A stretch of 64,000 nucleotides of DNA from positions 1,178,001 to 1,242,000 of the forward strand of contig JACCLO010000007.1 in NCBI GenBank assembly GCA_029448655.1, given 5' to 3'. This document shows, one piece after another, positions 44,756 to 57,094 of this stretch. The notes below the pieces were generated by a model, which did not search any database, was not told the DNA's origin, and worked only from the letters and a program-made list of their open reading frames with translations. This DNA is from Wolfiporia cocos (Eukaryota > Basidiomycota > Agaricomycetes > Polyporales > Phaeolaceae). The position numbers and the translations under genes were made by a program. Position 1 is the stretch's first letter, and each line of letters opens with the position of its first letter.

Positions 44756-45147
44756 GTAAAACTCAAAATTGAATGAGTAATTCTAAGTGGTCACAATAAA
44801 TTGGCCACACCACGTGATGAACACCTGTTATGGAAAGTGAAGCACATGAAGTGTACAAATGCGGTAACTACAGATCAAATTGGCACACGACAGTCTCCGG
44901 CACACACCTGTGCGAAGTGTAACATCTCAAACTAAATTGCTTCACTTTAAGCTGGGCATTCTTGGCTGAAAGACCATTGTGATATACATTCTTCCTCAGA
45001 ATCCACAGACGGCACTGGCGGTGGGCCATCTTCGACCTCCAAGCCACTACTGATGACAACTGCAGCACGTTGGGTGCACCGAGCTCCACGAGCTCGAGCT
45101 GCTGATGCCTTGTAATGATTCAGAGTGCGACCACGGGCCATGAAGCC

Positions 45148-47465
45148 CAGTGAAAATCTGAGGTATTTAGAAGTACCCAAATAAGTCCTACTGTATCTAA
45201 GTGTATCCTGAAAAGTTCGATGTATCATAATCTATTCAGTGTAATCCAAATGTATCCAGCAGATCATATGACCTATTGTTTAGATTAACATATGCCAATG
45301 AATGACAGATCTTACCATATGGCCTCTGTGTACTGCGTATCACGTTGACACGAACATTTGATTTCACACATGTGAAATAGTTCCGATTAGAGCTGTATGT
45401 AGATTGCTTCGGATTCATGCGCTTACATTATTACGCTTTCTTAAAGCATCGAGCCTCCATATCTATAGATTTGATAATAAAGTAACAAGGTTTTTTTTGT
45501 GGCTTTGATTACATAATAATTCCCAAAGCCAAAGAGAAGGTATGTGTCTACACGGCTCCCCTTGTAGCCACATCCCTTTATGGCAACACTCTTACCCAAC
45601 ATCAGTACGTCATTTGCCATTGATGGCTTTATTTTATGTTCCTTCACTTATTCTGTCACCTCTTGAACTTTGTTTTCCTTGCTTAGGCTCACAACGCACT
45701 GCAGTCAATCTTATCTCTGCACTTTTTTCTTGGCTTTGAGTTGGCGAGGCGACATCCCCTCAAGCTTCAAAACTTCAAGAAGGATAGTGAACGTAGGTGG
45801 GTTACAAACTGGCGACAAGCCGCTCTGCTTGTGCCCCGCTCTCATATACATTATTGGCAAAACTAATTACCCCACTAGCTTGCCCACTTGGACCTCTGCA
45901 CACACCACCAATCACCATCGCCGTCCAAATGGACACACAGTAGATAAGTTACAAAGGGTATGGAGGGAGGGCTGAAAACAGACTGGCGGCGTTGCTAAGG
46001 TCAGCGGTGGGGGGCTGGTGAGTGACGCGCAGAAGGAAAAGAGAAGCGCAAGCGCAGGCACACAAGCACGCGAAAATTTTTGCTTGCTCGCCCATGCATT
46101 GGAACCAGCCTCTCCCTGCATGAGGGATCTGCTGTCCCCACCACTAATTGGCAAACCTTGCATTGCAGCAGTTGCTGCTTTCCTTACGCATGAAGACTGG
46201 GAGTGGAGACTGGGAGCAGAGACTGGGAGGGTATATTAGAATATTTCTGGGTGCATTCAGATACTCTGTGTCAATAATCTTGAGTAGATTAGGATACATC
46301 TGAATACAATGAGCCGTTCCACAGATACATTGCGGGACCTTCCTATGCAACCCTGAGATACATTCAAATACATTGGACATATCAAAATCTATTCTGGATT
46401 CACTTGGAATACATAAGAAACATTATATGGGCACCTACGATGTATCCTAATGTAGCTTAGGGTTCAAATTTTCTCACCATATGTATCTGGTGACACAGAT
46501 CTATCCTGTGGGACTCACCTAGTCGCTATCCTTAGGTATTAGGGCGGCTAGAGGAGGAAGATAGAGCCAGCGCAGCAGTTGCTAGTGGAATAGTAGCGCA
46601 GCCGCAAACCAACCGAAGCTTGGGACTACCGATGGTAGTCCACTGGGAGTACCTATGGTACTCCGCGTGTGGGCATTCGAGGTAACGACGATAGAATAGA
46701 ACTGAAGTATGGAGCGCTTGGCTCCTACTTAAATACATTTTTGCGGAGAGGTCATGTGCTACTGTATAGTACTACCTTTCCGGGTTATGCGGCTTTGCCA
46801 ATGGGCGAAGCTTATCTTATCTATATGTTTATGATCCTATCTACAATGGCCGTGTGGGCCGGTAATGGCCGCACCAATGGTAAGAGAGGAGGTTTATTAT
46901 TATCTTGGATAAACGTGGGCACAGCCCGGATATAGATGGCTGAGAAGGCCGGACCTATAGCGATATTTGCCTTGTTGCTAATATTATGCTGTTTGGCCGT
47001 GTTGCCATTATTATGCGAAGGCGTGGCGCGCCTGAGGCGTCATTATGATCAAGGATCTTATGACGTGTGGGAAGCCGATGAGGCCGACCCAATAGAACAT
47101 TGCCTGGTGGCGATGTTTGGTGTTGTGGACATTATTATGCGAGCGTGCCACGCTCGGCCTATCATTATGATCTAAGATCATATGATGTGGCTGGTCTTGC
47201 TATGACGGGCGAGACCTTATGACGTAGCTGTAGTGTTGCTATTGGACCGGTAGGTACCGTAGCGTTATGTAAGCTGGTCATGTGGTTGATAAGCCCAGTT
47301 AAGAGCTTGTCGTATGGCAATGGGAGTTAACCCGTAGATAACTTGTAGTTAGACGTATAAATCCCGGATAAATTGCTATAATCATAGGAAAAATGCTGTA
47401 AGTCCCAGATAAATCTGTGACATCTGGTACATTTGGCTACATTTAAATACACTGGATTCTCACTG
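45148..47465. mobile_element. Possible degenerate hAT-like element
   Basis: The left end CAGTGAAAATC-tgaggtattt and the inverse of the right end, CAGTGAGAATC-cagtgtattt, are similar. Subterminal zones at both sides are full of gtatcc/ggatac-type motifs (45150-45260 and 46240-46510). No matching target duplication was found and no transposase is recognisable, so the limits are tentative. Weak frames (44947-45228 minus, starting MARGRTLNHYKASAARARG; 46669-46935 plus) could not be assigned. Confidence 0.35.
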
Positions 47466-47559
47466 GGCATCATGAGCCGCCTCAGTGAGCAGGGTTGGGG
47501 TTGACCCAGTTTGACCCCGGTTTGACCTGGGTCAAGTGTTGACCCAAAGGTCAATGGGG

Positions 47560-49559
47560 TAGTGATGTGCAAAGCCCGGCTCAAAGCCGTGAGCCGGGCC
47601 TGGCCGAGCCGACTTGAGCCGGGCTGAGCCGAGCCTTGGGGGCGGCTTACAATGGCTTAGGGCCCGGCTTGGATTGTGAGCTGGCCATAGCTGAGCCCTG
47701 AGCCCCAGTGAAGAATCACCCTATCAGAAGCTATTGAAATATATCGGATAGGTTTAGATCGGAATTCCGACTTTTCACTAGCTTTTGATATGTCAGTAGG
47801 CGCCCAAATACATTGCAGACGTTACCATAAGATATTAGAGCCTATCCTGGGTACCATTCAGTATATAGAGCATATACCCAAAAATATCTTATATGTAGTG
47901 GCCTTTGCATCACGAACGAATCAGAATGTATCAATATATATCAGAAGCTACTAAAACGTATTGGTGCAGGCTTTGCACTGTACCAGAAAATACTCAAATC
48001 TACCCTCACCCACCATTTGCGTGTACCCAAAACCCGGCAGAGAATACCAAGCTCCTGGTGAAATAGCATGTGCTGCGCCGCTGATATCTGTGAGTGAGGC
48101 AGTGCCTTGTGCAATTGGTGGTGCTGTTGAAAGGTGGTGGCCAGGGTACATCGAGCAGTGGACGATCTGCGGGAGGTCGAGGCCAATGGCGCCAGTTGCT
48201 GCCAGGTCGCTGTGCCCAATGGCAGGAGCTGGTATGTGCTGAAATATTTTCACTGTTATCCACTGAACTTTAGCATGTAAATGTAAGACAAGATGTACGC
48301 ACCTCCATCTCAATCGCTTTTGCTTCTTGTGGTTGAGGTTTAGGTGAGCTGGTTAGTTTCCGTAGCATAGACTGGTGTACTTACGTAGTGTAGCAAACGT
48401 TTGTATTCGCGTACTTAAGCAATTGAATTGCTTTCACTCCCTGCAGCTGAATCAGAGCAGACTTTTGTACTCACGTACTTCAGCAGCATGCTCGTACCAC
48501 TTAAAATGTGCTTAGTGCTGTTGGTGCAGCCTTAGTTTGTGTGTGAGGGGTAGATAAGGTACTTAGGCAAGAAGGGGGGATATACACACCTCTGCCATTT
48601 GTACCTACAGCACGGAGGTTGGTGGAGGTAAGTGTTGTATGTGCATCTACTTGTTCGAAGCTTTTCAATTTCGTGATGAAGCGACTGATCTCCTCTATGA
48701 TCACCCTACCAGAATCATGAAGACTTTGAGTGATGGTGAAGGTATGAGGTAGAAATGAGGAAAATTGACAGACGACATGACAAGCTTGAGACAGGACAAC
48801 AGACTCAGTCAGTGACGAACTCAACTTGACACCAGCTCAAAATAAACTCATATGCGACTTTTATTGATGAGGATATATCAATGAGTATGTATGGGTAGAA
48901 CGAAAGTCTTGGCATCGGTAATCATACCACCCAGACTCTTGGCAAATAGCATTTGATACATTCTAGTATATATGGATATCTCAATGATATATTTTGGTAC
49001 ACTCTAGTATATATCGATATTTCGTGGATATGTGGTACTTTCACTGGGCCTGCGCCGGCGGCTTTAGGCGTGCAACTGTAACTTTGTTGTAATGAGTGAA
49101 AATAGGTCCGTTGGTACAAGATTTTGCATAATTTCATCCTAAATATTCTCAACAACCATACAATGACTTTGACTGGTGCAGGACTTTGACTGGTGCAGGA
49201 CTTTGACTGGTGCAGGACTTTGTAACTATTGCGATCAGGGTTGCGATCGGGGTTGTGATCGAGACCTAGATTTTTCGTCAGTGTCATGGGAAGCTTTAAA
49301 AGTACTTGTAGATCAGGACAACAATAAATAGCGGACATTTGTGCATTCTGAATGTGTTGTGCTGCAATTAAGAGCTGTACAAACCAATAACTTTGAGGTC
49401 CTTCCTGGTTGCCTATAAGCCCCGGCCTGAGCCTGAGCCGGGCCCGAGCCGGCCTGAGCCGTCATGGAGGGCCCGGCCTGACATTTCGCTGAGCCCGAGC
49501 CCTTCAAAGCCAGGCCCAAGCCCCAGGCTTTGAGCCGAGCCGGGCTTTGCACATCACTA
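47560..49559. mobile_element. hAT-type element, 2000 bp, nested inside the outer hAT MITE
   Basis: The TIR TAGTGATGTGCAAAGCCCGG and its inverse are flanked by the perfect 8-bp duplication CAATGGGG (47552-47559 and 49560-49567). Subterminal regions at both ends consist of reiterated GAGCC/GGCTC pentamers. The interior shows only short open frames and no recognisable transposase, so it is non-autonomous. Being inside the outer element, it is the younger insertion. Confidence 0.92.
49166..49222 (+). repeat. 17-bp tandem repeat
   Basis: ACTTTGACTGGTGCAGG is repeated three times exactly, plus a 6-nt partial copy, inside the 2.0-kb hAT element. Confidence 0.95.
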
Positions 49560-50121
49560 CAATGGGGTCAAGGCGTGACTTGTGCATGACCTCAACAGAT
49601 GATTGTGATTGGTCAATTGAGTGGCTTGAGCACTAAGTCGCGCGGGGTGTAGACAACACAGATGTCCGTAGAGGTGTGAGTTGGCATGTAATTAATATGC
49701 GATTGATACAAGATGATCAAGGGTTCAGATTCAGCAAGTCGAGTAATCCATTTCTCTGTCTAAATGTTGATTTCCTCTCGTCCAAAATGCAGAAAGATCT
49801 GTGTATCTGAAGGATATTGAAATAGATTTCGCAGTAGTAGTCCCTCGTGCATCGGAATTGGTGTAGTAGATGAGTGCTCTGGCAGATTTGGAGCAGACAG
49901 CTGAGCATAGACTTCTTCATGCTCATCAGCCTCTGCCATTAATTCGAGGATGTTGGACAAATTGTCCAAGTGGGCTCCATTCAATTACACATTGTGTTCG
50001 GTCCCTAATCGCTTGACCCCTTGACCCTTGACCCGGTCAAGCCTTGACCCGCCCAACCCTGTCAGTGAGTGTCCCTCGTTCCCCGCCGATCCGACGTGGG
50101 GCGCGCTGACGCCACGCGCAG

Positions 50122-51127
50122 TGCAGGCAAACATGCTCGCGGCGGAGGACCGGCTCCCCGAGGCGGAGCTCCTCGGGCAGATGTCGTGCGTGCCGCCCGC
50201 CCGTGCTCAGCGCCGCGCGGTCTGACTCTCCCCTAGGACGTTCATCTTCGCGGGCATGGACACGACGTCGGGGCTCGCGCGCATCCTGCAGCTGCTCGCG
50301 GCGCACCCGGACGTGCAGGCGAAGCTGCGCGCGGAGCTCGTCGCCGCGCGCGCGGACGCGGGCGGAGACATCCCGTATGACCGCCTCAGCGAGCTGCCGT
50401 ACCTCGACGCGGTGTGCCGCGAGACGCTCCGCCTGTACGCGCCCGTGCCCTTCCTGACGCGCACGTGAGTGTCTGCCCGCTCGCCCTCGCGCACGCCGCC
50501 GCTCACATAACACGCCAGCGCGCAAGGACATGATACTGCCGCTCTCCGCGCCGATCCGCGGCGTGGACGGCACGCTGATGAACGAGGTGCCCGTCCCGGC
50601 GGGCACGGGGATCATTGTTGGCATCCTCGCGTGCAACCGCAATCCGGAGCTCTGGGGCGCGGACGCATTGGAGTGGCGCCCCGAGCGCTGGCTCGCGCCC
50701 CTCCCCGAGTCCGTCGCAAAGGGGAACGTTCCTGGAGTGTATTCGCATTTGTGAGTGCACTTGCGTCTGGCATTGGTAGAGATGGTGATGACGTGTTATG
50801 TGTCAAGGATGACGTTCTTGGGCGGGGGACGTGCATGCATGTAAGTATCCTCCCGGTCCACTTCGCAAAGACTCGTTGCTTACATTCATCATAGTGGCTT
50901 CAAATTTTCGCAGCTTGAGATGAGTGAGTTTTCATCACCTTTAAACTGGACACACCGTTCACTCATATATATCAGAGATTGTCCTGGCCGTCCTCCTTCC
51001 GGCATTCACATTCGCGCCATCGGACAAGGATATCATCTGGAACATCGCGGCCATCCAGTACCCTTCTATCAGGAGGGAGAGCCTAAAAGCACAGATGACG
51101 ATGAAGATTGGACTCGTCAAGGCATGA
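50122..51127 (+). pseudogene. Cytochrome P450, 3' half only (truncated by transposons)
   Basis: What remains is well preserved. QANMLAAEDRLPEAELLGQM leads into the I-helix oxygen-binding motif TFIFAGMDTTSG. The K-helix ExxR is in VCRETLRLYAPVPFLTRT, followed by NEVPVPAGTGIIVGILACNR and the PERF-type WRPERW. The haem-binding cysteine lies in TFLGGGRACMGFKFSQLEM, and the chain ends ESLKAQMTMKIGLVKA, stop 51125-51127. All exons join with normal short introns and no stops. The N-terminal half is missing. To the left, across the nested hAT elements, only about 19 bp (47466-47484, ATCATGAGCCGCCTCA) fit the preceding exon end, reading IMSRL as in relatives with an intron at this point. Everything further left is transposon-like. 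The gene is therefore a remnant. Confidence 0.85.
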
Positions 51128-51714
51128 ACGCGCTCTCCGCGTCCTCCATTATTGTGGCATCAGCATTTGTTTTTGTGCGCCGACAATTTTGTCTTCGTAA
51201 TTCTGGATAGCGTGCTGCTGATGTCATGTGGGTTAGATGTCAACACGAGCGGGGACGCGCTATATCTGGCTTGCTGGGGCTTGGATCCAGCTGTAATTCG
51301 TAGATAACGCATATTCGTCGCTTGATCAAAATTCTTGAATAGTGATACGGTACAACTCACTTTTTTGACACTAACGAGCGCTACAGAGACGTCATGCATA
51401 GAACTTGCATTCACGAATCAGCATCTGACTGTGGCACGCAGGTGTGGTTACCAAATTGATTCAAACGAATGGTTCCATACAATTGTCGAGCCTATCCTTG
51501 CGCCATGGTGCGACTATGCGATGCATAAGTTAGCTCTAGAGACTGGCCAAAAATCCACTGTACATAGATGTCTAAGCACACACAGACTATCATATATAGT
51601 TACGGAGCCTCGGTACGTGCCATCGTAAAATGCTAGACGACCGAAGGGACCGATCCGGCAGTCTATTGTAACAACGTGTGAGATATAGTATGGCAGCATA
51701 CGTGCAGTAACTAG
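51128..51714. other. Convergent intergenic region
   Basis: 587 bp between the P450 remnant and the stop of the minus-strand membrane-protein gene. No gene is recognised. Confidence 0.55.
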
Positions 51715-53850
51715 CTAGATGCAAAACGCAGCAGCCGATCTGGAGTCATCGAGGAACATCTTGGAAATCGTGACATACCCACCGACCGGTACCGACAGGA
51801 GAAGCCCTACAAGGAACGCAAAGATTATGAGTATGCACAGTGCATACAGGTTCTTGAGCATCCACCCGAACCAGCCCTTTTTTGCTGCGATATAAGCACG
51901 GAGTATATTTTTACGCGATCGAATCGAGTTTGTCAGTTGCGGCCATAGATTCGAACCTTGTTGTGATTCTGTCATTGGTTGTGCTGTAGAGCTCTTCCAT
52001 TGAGGGAAAAACTGTCCGCCGCGGATTAAAAGCGAGCATTGTCCCACGCAAAGCCATGCCAGTGTGAACCCACGCTGATATACGCTACTACTCTCAGCCT
52101 TGAACCCAGTCAAGGCAGATATGAGGATGTAGGGCAGAGCGCACGCTACAAGTGAGGAGGAGATAAATATAACAGTGTGGATCCTCAGCCAGAGCTCCTC
52201 CTTTTTGACCCGCACGGGAAGCCCCTCCTCAACACGGTCCGATTTCTTGCGAAGCTCTTCAGTGTACCAGCGCAATGAGAGTGGCTTGTCTGTCATGGAG
52301 ATTTCATTGCTAATAGCGCCGACCCGAAGCAATGAAACCCCGGGATCAGGGCATTCGTCTGATGCATGGGAGACGAACCAGCTAAACGTCGTGGCTTCCC
52401 CATCAATCCTGGTCCTAACTTCGATTCGCTCGCCTTGCATGCGAAGCTGCGCTTCGACCGCTTCCCCAGCTGCATCAGGCTTGGCAGGAATCCGCCAATA
52501 CCCACTGAAGAGCAATTCGTTGAGCATAATTCGAGCGCCTTTCTGTAGGGACCGGACGAGTTGGATCAGGGGGGAAGTGTAGGAGGAACGAGATGGTGCT
52601 GTAGGATGGTCACCGAGGTGATTCTGGGGAGTCAGGATATTAGATCGTGCTATTGAGTCGTCCTGCGCGGAGGATTGTTGGGTTGTGTGTTGTCTCTGGG
52701 AGTCAACATCATCATGAGGAAGATGCTCGGGATTATCCTCTGGACTAACGTCCCTGATGAATAAGTCCTGATTCTGGACGCTGACAGATGGCGCTGTCGA
52801 GCTAGTGCATTGTCCCTGGGAGTCAGCATCATCCTGAGAACGGTTCTCAGAGCTATCCTCCACACTAATCGCCCCAATTGTCCCGTCGAATAAGCCTCTA
52901 AAACCAATTGCTTCCTCTAGAATGTCGGTTTTGAGGAGATGTAGGTAATGATATTCCCCACCAATCCCTATCGCGATCAGATTCACGAGTGACATGATCG
53001 CGAATGGTATTACTGAAAGGCCGTAAGCTGCGTAGCCGTACCGACCAAGCTGGTCCCCTCGAGCACGGTACAAGGTGTACGTGGCAGATGACAGCTGGAT
53101 GATGGATACCGTCATCTTCAGGAGATTCTGGTGCCTGGCTAGCTTGACACCAACTGCCTTACAGAGTGGTTCTCGGAGGACATTCGCCATCCAGTTTGCA
53201 TCAATCTTTGTCAAGGCATAACCCTTGGGCAGCTTTGCTAGGCCCTGTATGGTATATGCCCTATCATAAAGTGTGTGATGGGATTCCGCATACTTTGGCC
53301 TAGGGACGACTTCAATCTGAATCTGAGCGCTTCAATAGTTGCATACGTCAACCAAAAGACAGAATGCTCAAGAACTATCTACTTACTTAGCATCCAAGTT
53401 ATCGTAGTTCTCGGGAAGTACGACCCATGTACGTAGTCTTCTATCGCTTGGCGGCTTCCAACCGGAAGTCCTGGATACAACTACGACAGAATTCGCAGCT
53501 ATTGCTTGGCGTAGGTCATTCTCGTCAAAAACGAGACGCCGAGCAATCAGGGAGAGAGAGTAGTACAGCCCAATGTATGGGAAGAGGAGGACCAACAAGG
53601 TGTGACAACCATTGATTCTCCAGTCTGCCCCGCTGATGGAGGGGACAGTTGCAGCATGCGCGAAAAAGTTGAGGAATAGAAATACGGCGAGGTTCCAGTA
53701 TTTTTGACCATCGGAAACGCAGAGGGCGTAGTCAGCAATGGGAAGGGATGATACGGGGATGGCGAGACATGCTAGGACTGCTATGGCTCGCACTACGGCT
53801 GGTGTTGGGTACATGGAAGGTAACATCCGAGGCGAGTGAGAGCAATGCAT
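51715..53850 (-). CDS. Multi-pass membrane protein of unknown function
   Basis: Reads leftwards from ATG 53850 (MHCSHSPRMLPSMYPTPAVV; a second ATG follows eight codons on). Exon 1 has hydrophobic segments AIAVLACLAIPVSSLPIADY, LAVFLFLNFFAHAATV and GCHTLLVLLFPYIGLYYSLS. An intron at about 53315-53385 leads to IQIEVVPRPKYAESHHTLYD and a long exon to the TAG at 51715. That exon has segments YGLSVIPFAIMSLVNLIAIG, IFISSSLVACALPYILISAL and ALCILIIFAFLVGLLLSVPV. Between them is a hydrophilic region with two related acidic repeats, SVEDSSENRSQDDADSQGQ and SPEDNPEHLPHDDVDSQRQ. I recognise no named family. The topology (about six to seven helices with a large loop) resembles basidiomycete-specific membrane proteins of unknown role; I do not assign transport activity. 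Confidence 0.75.
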
Positions 53851-56800
53851 GCTAGAGCGACCCCGTCTGATCCTAGCATTTATATCGGAGGTGGGCTAAC
53901 CACAATGACCGCAAACCAAAAACCACGACCACGCTTTGACAGCGACATGACAACTGCATGGAGCACATTGACCTTGAAAGCATGTCTGGAGAAGGTACGG
54001 GAGCAGAATCAATCCTGGGGCGTGAAAATGTGGTATCTGAATGCGCGCTTTCTGGGATATGCATGACGGTCAACATGTATGAGGCTGTGTAGAAGCTCAA
54101 ATACTGTCTTGGCTCCTCATAGAAGGATAAGCAATAAATATGGCAGAATGCTGGCCAGAATAGCCAGAGAAATCAGTGTCAACGAGGTGCATCTTGGGAT
54201 GTCGTTGCATTTCTTACCGGAAGCCGTCGTTACTACTTGATTATCTCCGTGCTGACAGCATGAACATGCGTTGACAGCATGCACTGCGCTCCATGCTTGA
54301 GCTTGAAACCTCGCAATCTGCCTGCAGTTAGTGGAGCCGAATGTGTCCACAGAAAGCCTCTTTGACCACCCTTCACATCACCAGCATGTTATGTACAGGT
54401 TTTCCAGCAACTCTATAACACGTTGAATGTGTTCTGACAAGATGAGCGACAGAGTTCGTACGCACATCACAACATGTTCTGCGTGCTGACTGGCTAGTAC
54501 GTACAAACATAGCAGCGGGGACCGGCAGTCTCCGGCTGCCAGCTAGCGCCACTGATGTGCCGTTGTGATCAGATCATGAAATGCCGGACATTTTATCAAC
54601 AGCATTCCTAAAGGCACACAGAGGGCAATAGTCACGGCTAGTAGCTTGCTGTACAAGTATTTTGGAACTGGCAATCCTACGCCAACGGGATCTCCCGGAT
54701 GTCCTGTGGCTGGGAGAGTCAGCGCGCGCCAAATGCGCGTCAATATCTCGACGCTGGACAGCGTTTACAATAGAGTGTTTTCGCAAAGCTGGAAGGCGCC
54801 CGCGAAACCAATCGGAACACTCCATTGGAAAAGGCAATTTCGGGCGCTTCCAGTGCTTGCGAAAACAGGTTTTGCAATGCGTTTGAACCTGCCATCAGCG
54901 GCGGGTTGTGGAGCTCTTGATTGCACGGGGAAAGGTGGGGAAAGGTGGAGCAATTTTGAGGACTGACCGCACCACCACGGTCCGGGACTCAAGTACTCAC
55001 CTAATTTGACAGCTGACTACGCTGACTGTATGTCGTGACTTTGCCGAATGCGATTCAGCACAGTACTGGTCACGTTGGGCTCGCGATAGCCTTGGCCAAG
55101 TCGCAGTTGCATAGGAGGTACCAGTAGCCTTGATGCGAGTGGTGCAAGTTGCCACTTGGTCGACAGCGAAATTTCTCGGCACATTGGCCCCAGGACCATC
55201 ACCGGTGGCCGAGAAGCGCAGCGTAGGTTGCAGTTCATTCCAAACCATGGGAGTCAACACCTAATAGGCAGCAGCCTGGTCATCAAGTATCAGTTCCTTT
55301 CTTCATATCCCGTCTAGCCCGCACCACGAGCATCGCATTGCTAGATAGAGCACGGACGCTTACCTGGACGCATTTAATTAATTCGGCGGGCAAGGTGAGA
55401 CCAGACCTGCATCGAGTATCAAGACACTCATATGTGTAATTCGGGAAAGCCCTCACGGACCCCGTTTGCAACATTGCGGGGCAATTATGTAAGTAAATTG
55501 TATACTGCATTGAGAACACGGTCATATGGGCGGTATATAGTTATGCATTAATGGTTCGTTGAAAGACATGCAGATCAGAAACGTAGTTTGAACTCTCACT
55601 TGGATTAATTGCTGCGAAACCTAATACAGCGTGAACACTCGGTTGAATTGATCATCTCAGTTGGAGGAGAACAGCAGCATATTGACAGGTTGGCAAGAAA
55701 CCTACTACCTGATGAGCAAAGTTAGCCGTAAGAGCACTCGGATACTAAGTCAGATCTCGCATTCCCTATAGCTAAGTATGAGTTATCAAAGGCGGGGAAA
55801 TGATGTGTGTCTTATTAGCACAAGAAATCGGTGTGGGTTGATATCGTATCAGGTCCTGCCATGTTCCACAAGCCGAGACGTAAGCATCAACGGTGAGCTG
55901 GCTGGGGGGAAGAACTTGGAAGATGCATAGCCATGTTTGATCACGCGCACATTTTCTCTAGTACAACCCCCAAATGGTTTCATTTTTTTGTCAGAAGGTG
56001 ACAAGGGACTGCATACTGCGACATTTGTATGGTAACTAACCGCTGTGTGGCTCGCACGGTACACAGGCCATGTGGGTCCATCTCGTGGCACAATATAGAC
56101 GCTCACTACAATACAATGATGCTGATTGTGTAACGCCCTGCAGCATCGTGGCGCTTGATATGAAAATCATAAAGAATCGGTTTCATTGATCTGATATCTT
56201 GAAGCGCGCAACCATCCCTTCCATCCTCGCATCACAAGCACGCTTCGTCGAGCCATCGAATGAAATCAGCACGATTAAGTACATGATCGTACGCTGATCG
56301 CCAAACATGAAACACCTCGAATATCGTGTTTGAGAGTCAGCAGATGTGCGAAGCCTCCGCATTAAGTATGCCAGTCAGGTCTGCGGGCATTATGAACCAG
56401 ATCCAATATGAGGACCACCGAATGATGATGGAGAATCAGCGATGGAAAACGAGGATAGGTCGACAGGTCCTGTCCACCAGCAGGTTCATCGCTTGTAAAG
56501 TACATTGCTCGGACGTGCAAGGTGAAGTTGTTGTCTGGCGGAAAAGAGCAGGCGTGATGCTTTGAGACGCAAGCCGAGGTATGGCCGTCACCGAAATTCC
56601 AGTCAAGCACAGCATAATCAGAGACGGAAATTTAGCCTCGGTAAGCGATTCCGATAGCGATTCCGATAGAATGCGATCACGTGGTCGTACATAGTAAAGA
56701 AACGCGATGCAATCGGCAAGACGGCAAACGAACAGTCCAAAAATCCATTGATTTTTGTAGGTCGATTTGCGACACCACTGTGATTAGTCGCCAACCTCGC

Positions 56801-57094
56801 GGATCTTCAAGACATTCGATTAACGCGTACGCTGCTCGGCCAGTCCTCGGTGGGATGACCCTGCGCTTCAATTCGGGTTCTCAGCCTGCGCAGTCACACC
56901 AGATCGCCGCTTTCCACCGATGCTGTGGATAGTCTGACGAAGCTCCCACCAGGCTGTCGGTGGCTTTACAACACTATAAAACGCTGTTGCCTCCGATTGA
57001 CTGATTCACATCGACGATCCTCTCGGCGCCCATCGCCTGCAGCTCTACACATTGCACAACTGAGACCTTGTCCTGCACCTCGCGGACTGTGAAG
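53851..57094. other. 3.2-kb stretch without a confident gene
   Basis: Several short frames were considered. A minus-strand tail at 54117-54350 ends in a hydrophobic anchor-like segment (SLTLISLAILASILPYLLLI), but I found no upstream exon. A minus-strand frame at 54997-55260 (RNFAVDQVATCTTRIKATG) gives no family. No terminal inverted repeats or long direct repeats were found here. Confidence 0.45.

Larger units (their letters stand above)
47490..50061. mobile_element. hAT-type MITE (outer element of a nest), inserted at a P450 splice site
   Basis: TIRs are CAGGGTTGGG...CCCAACCCTG. The perfect 8-bp duplication TCAGTGAG flanks it (47482-47489 and 50062-50069). Without the inner element it is about 564 bp (47490-47559 plus 49568-50061). 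Both ends carry many TTGACC/GGTCAA units as subterminal repeats. It carries no transposase. It separates the end of a P450 exon from the following intron. Confidence 0.9.

Noticed and set aside
50037..50642. A 201-codon minus-strand frame over the P450 exons
   Set aside because: It is the antisense of conserved P450 exons and has no family-like sequence of its own.
54117..54350. A separate membrane-protein gene ending in a hydrophobic tail
   Set aside because: No upstream exon with matching frame or splice sites was found, so it is left as an unassigned frame.
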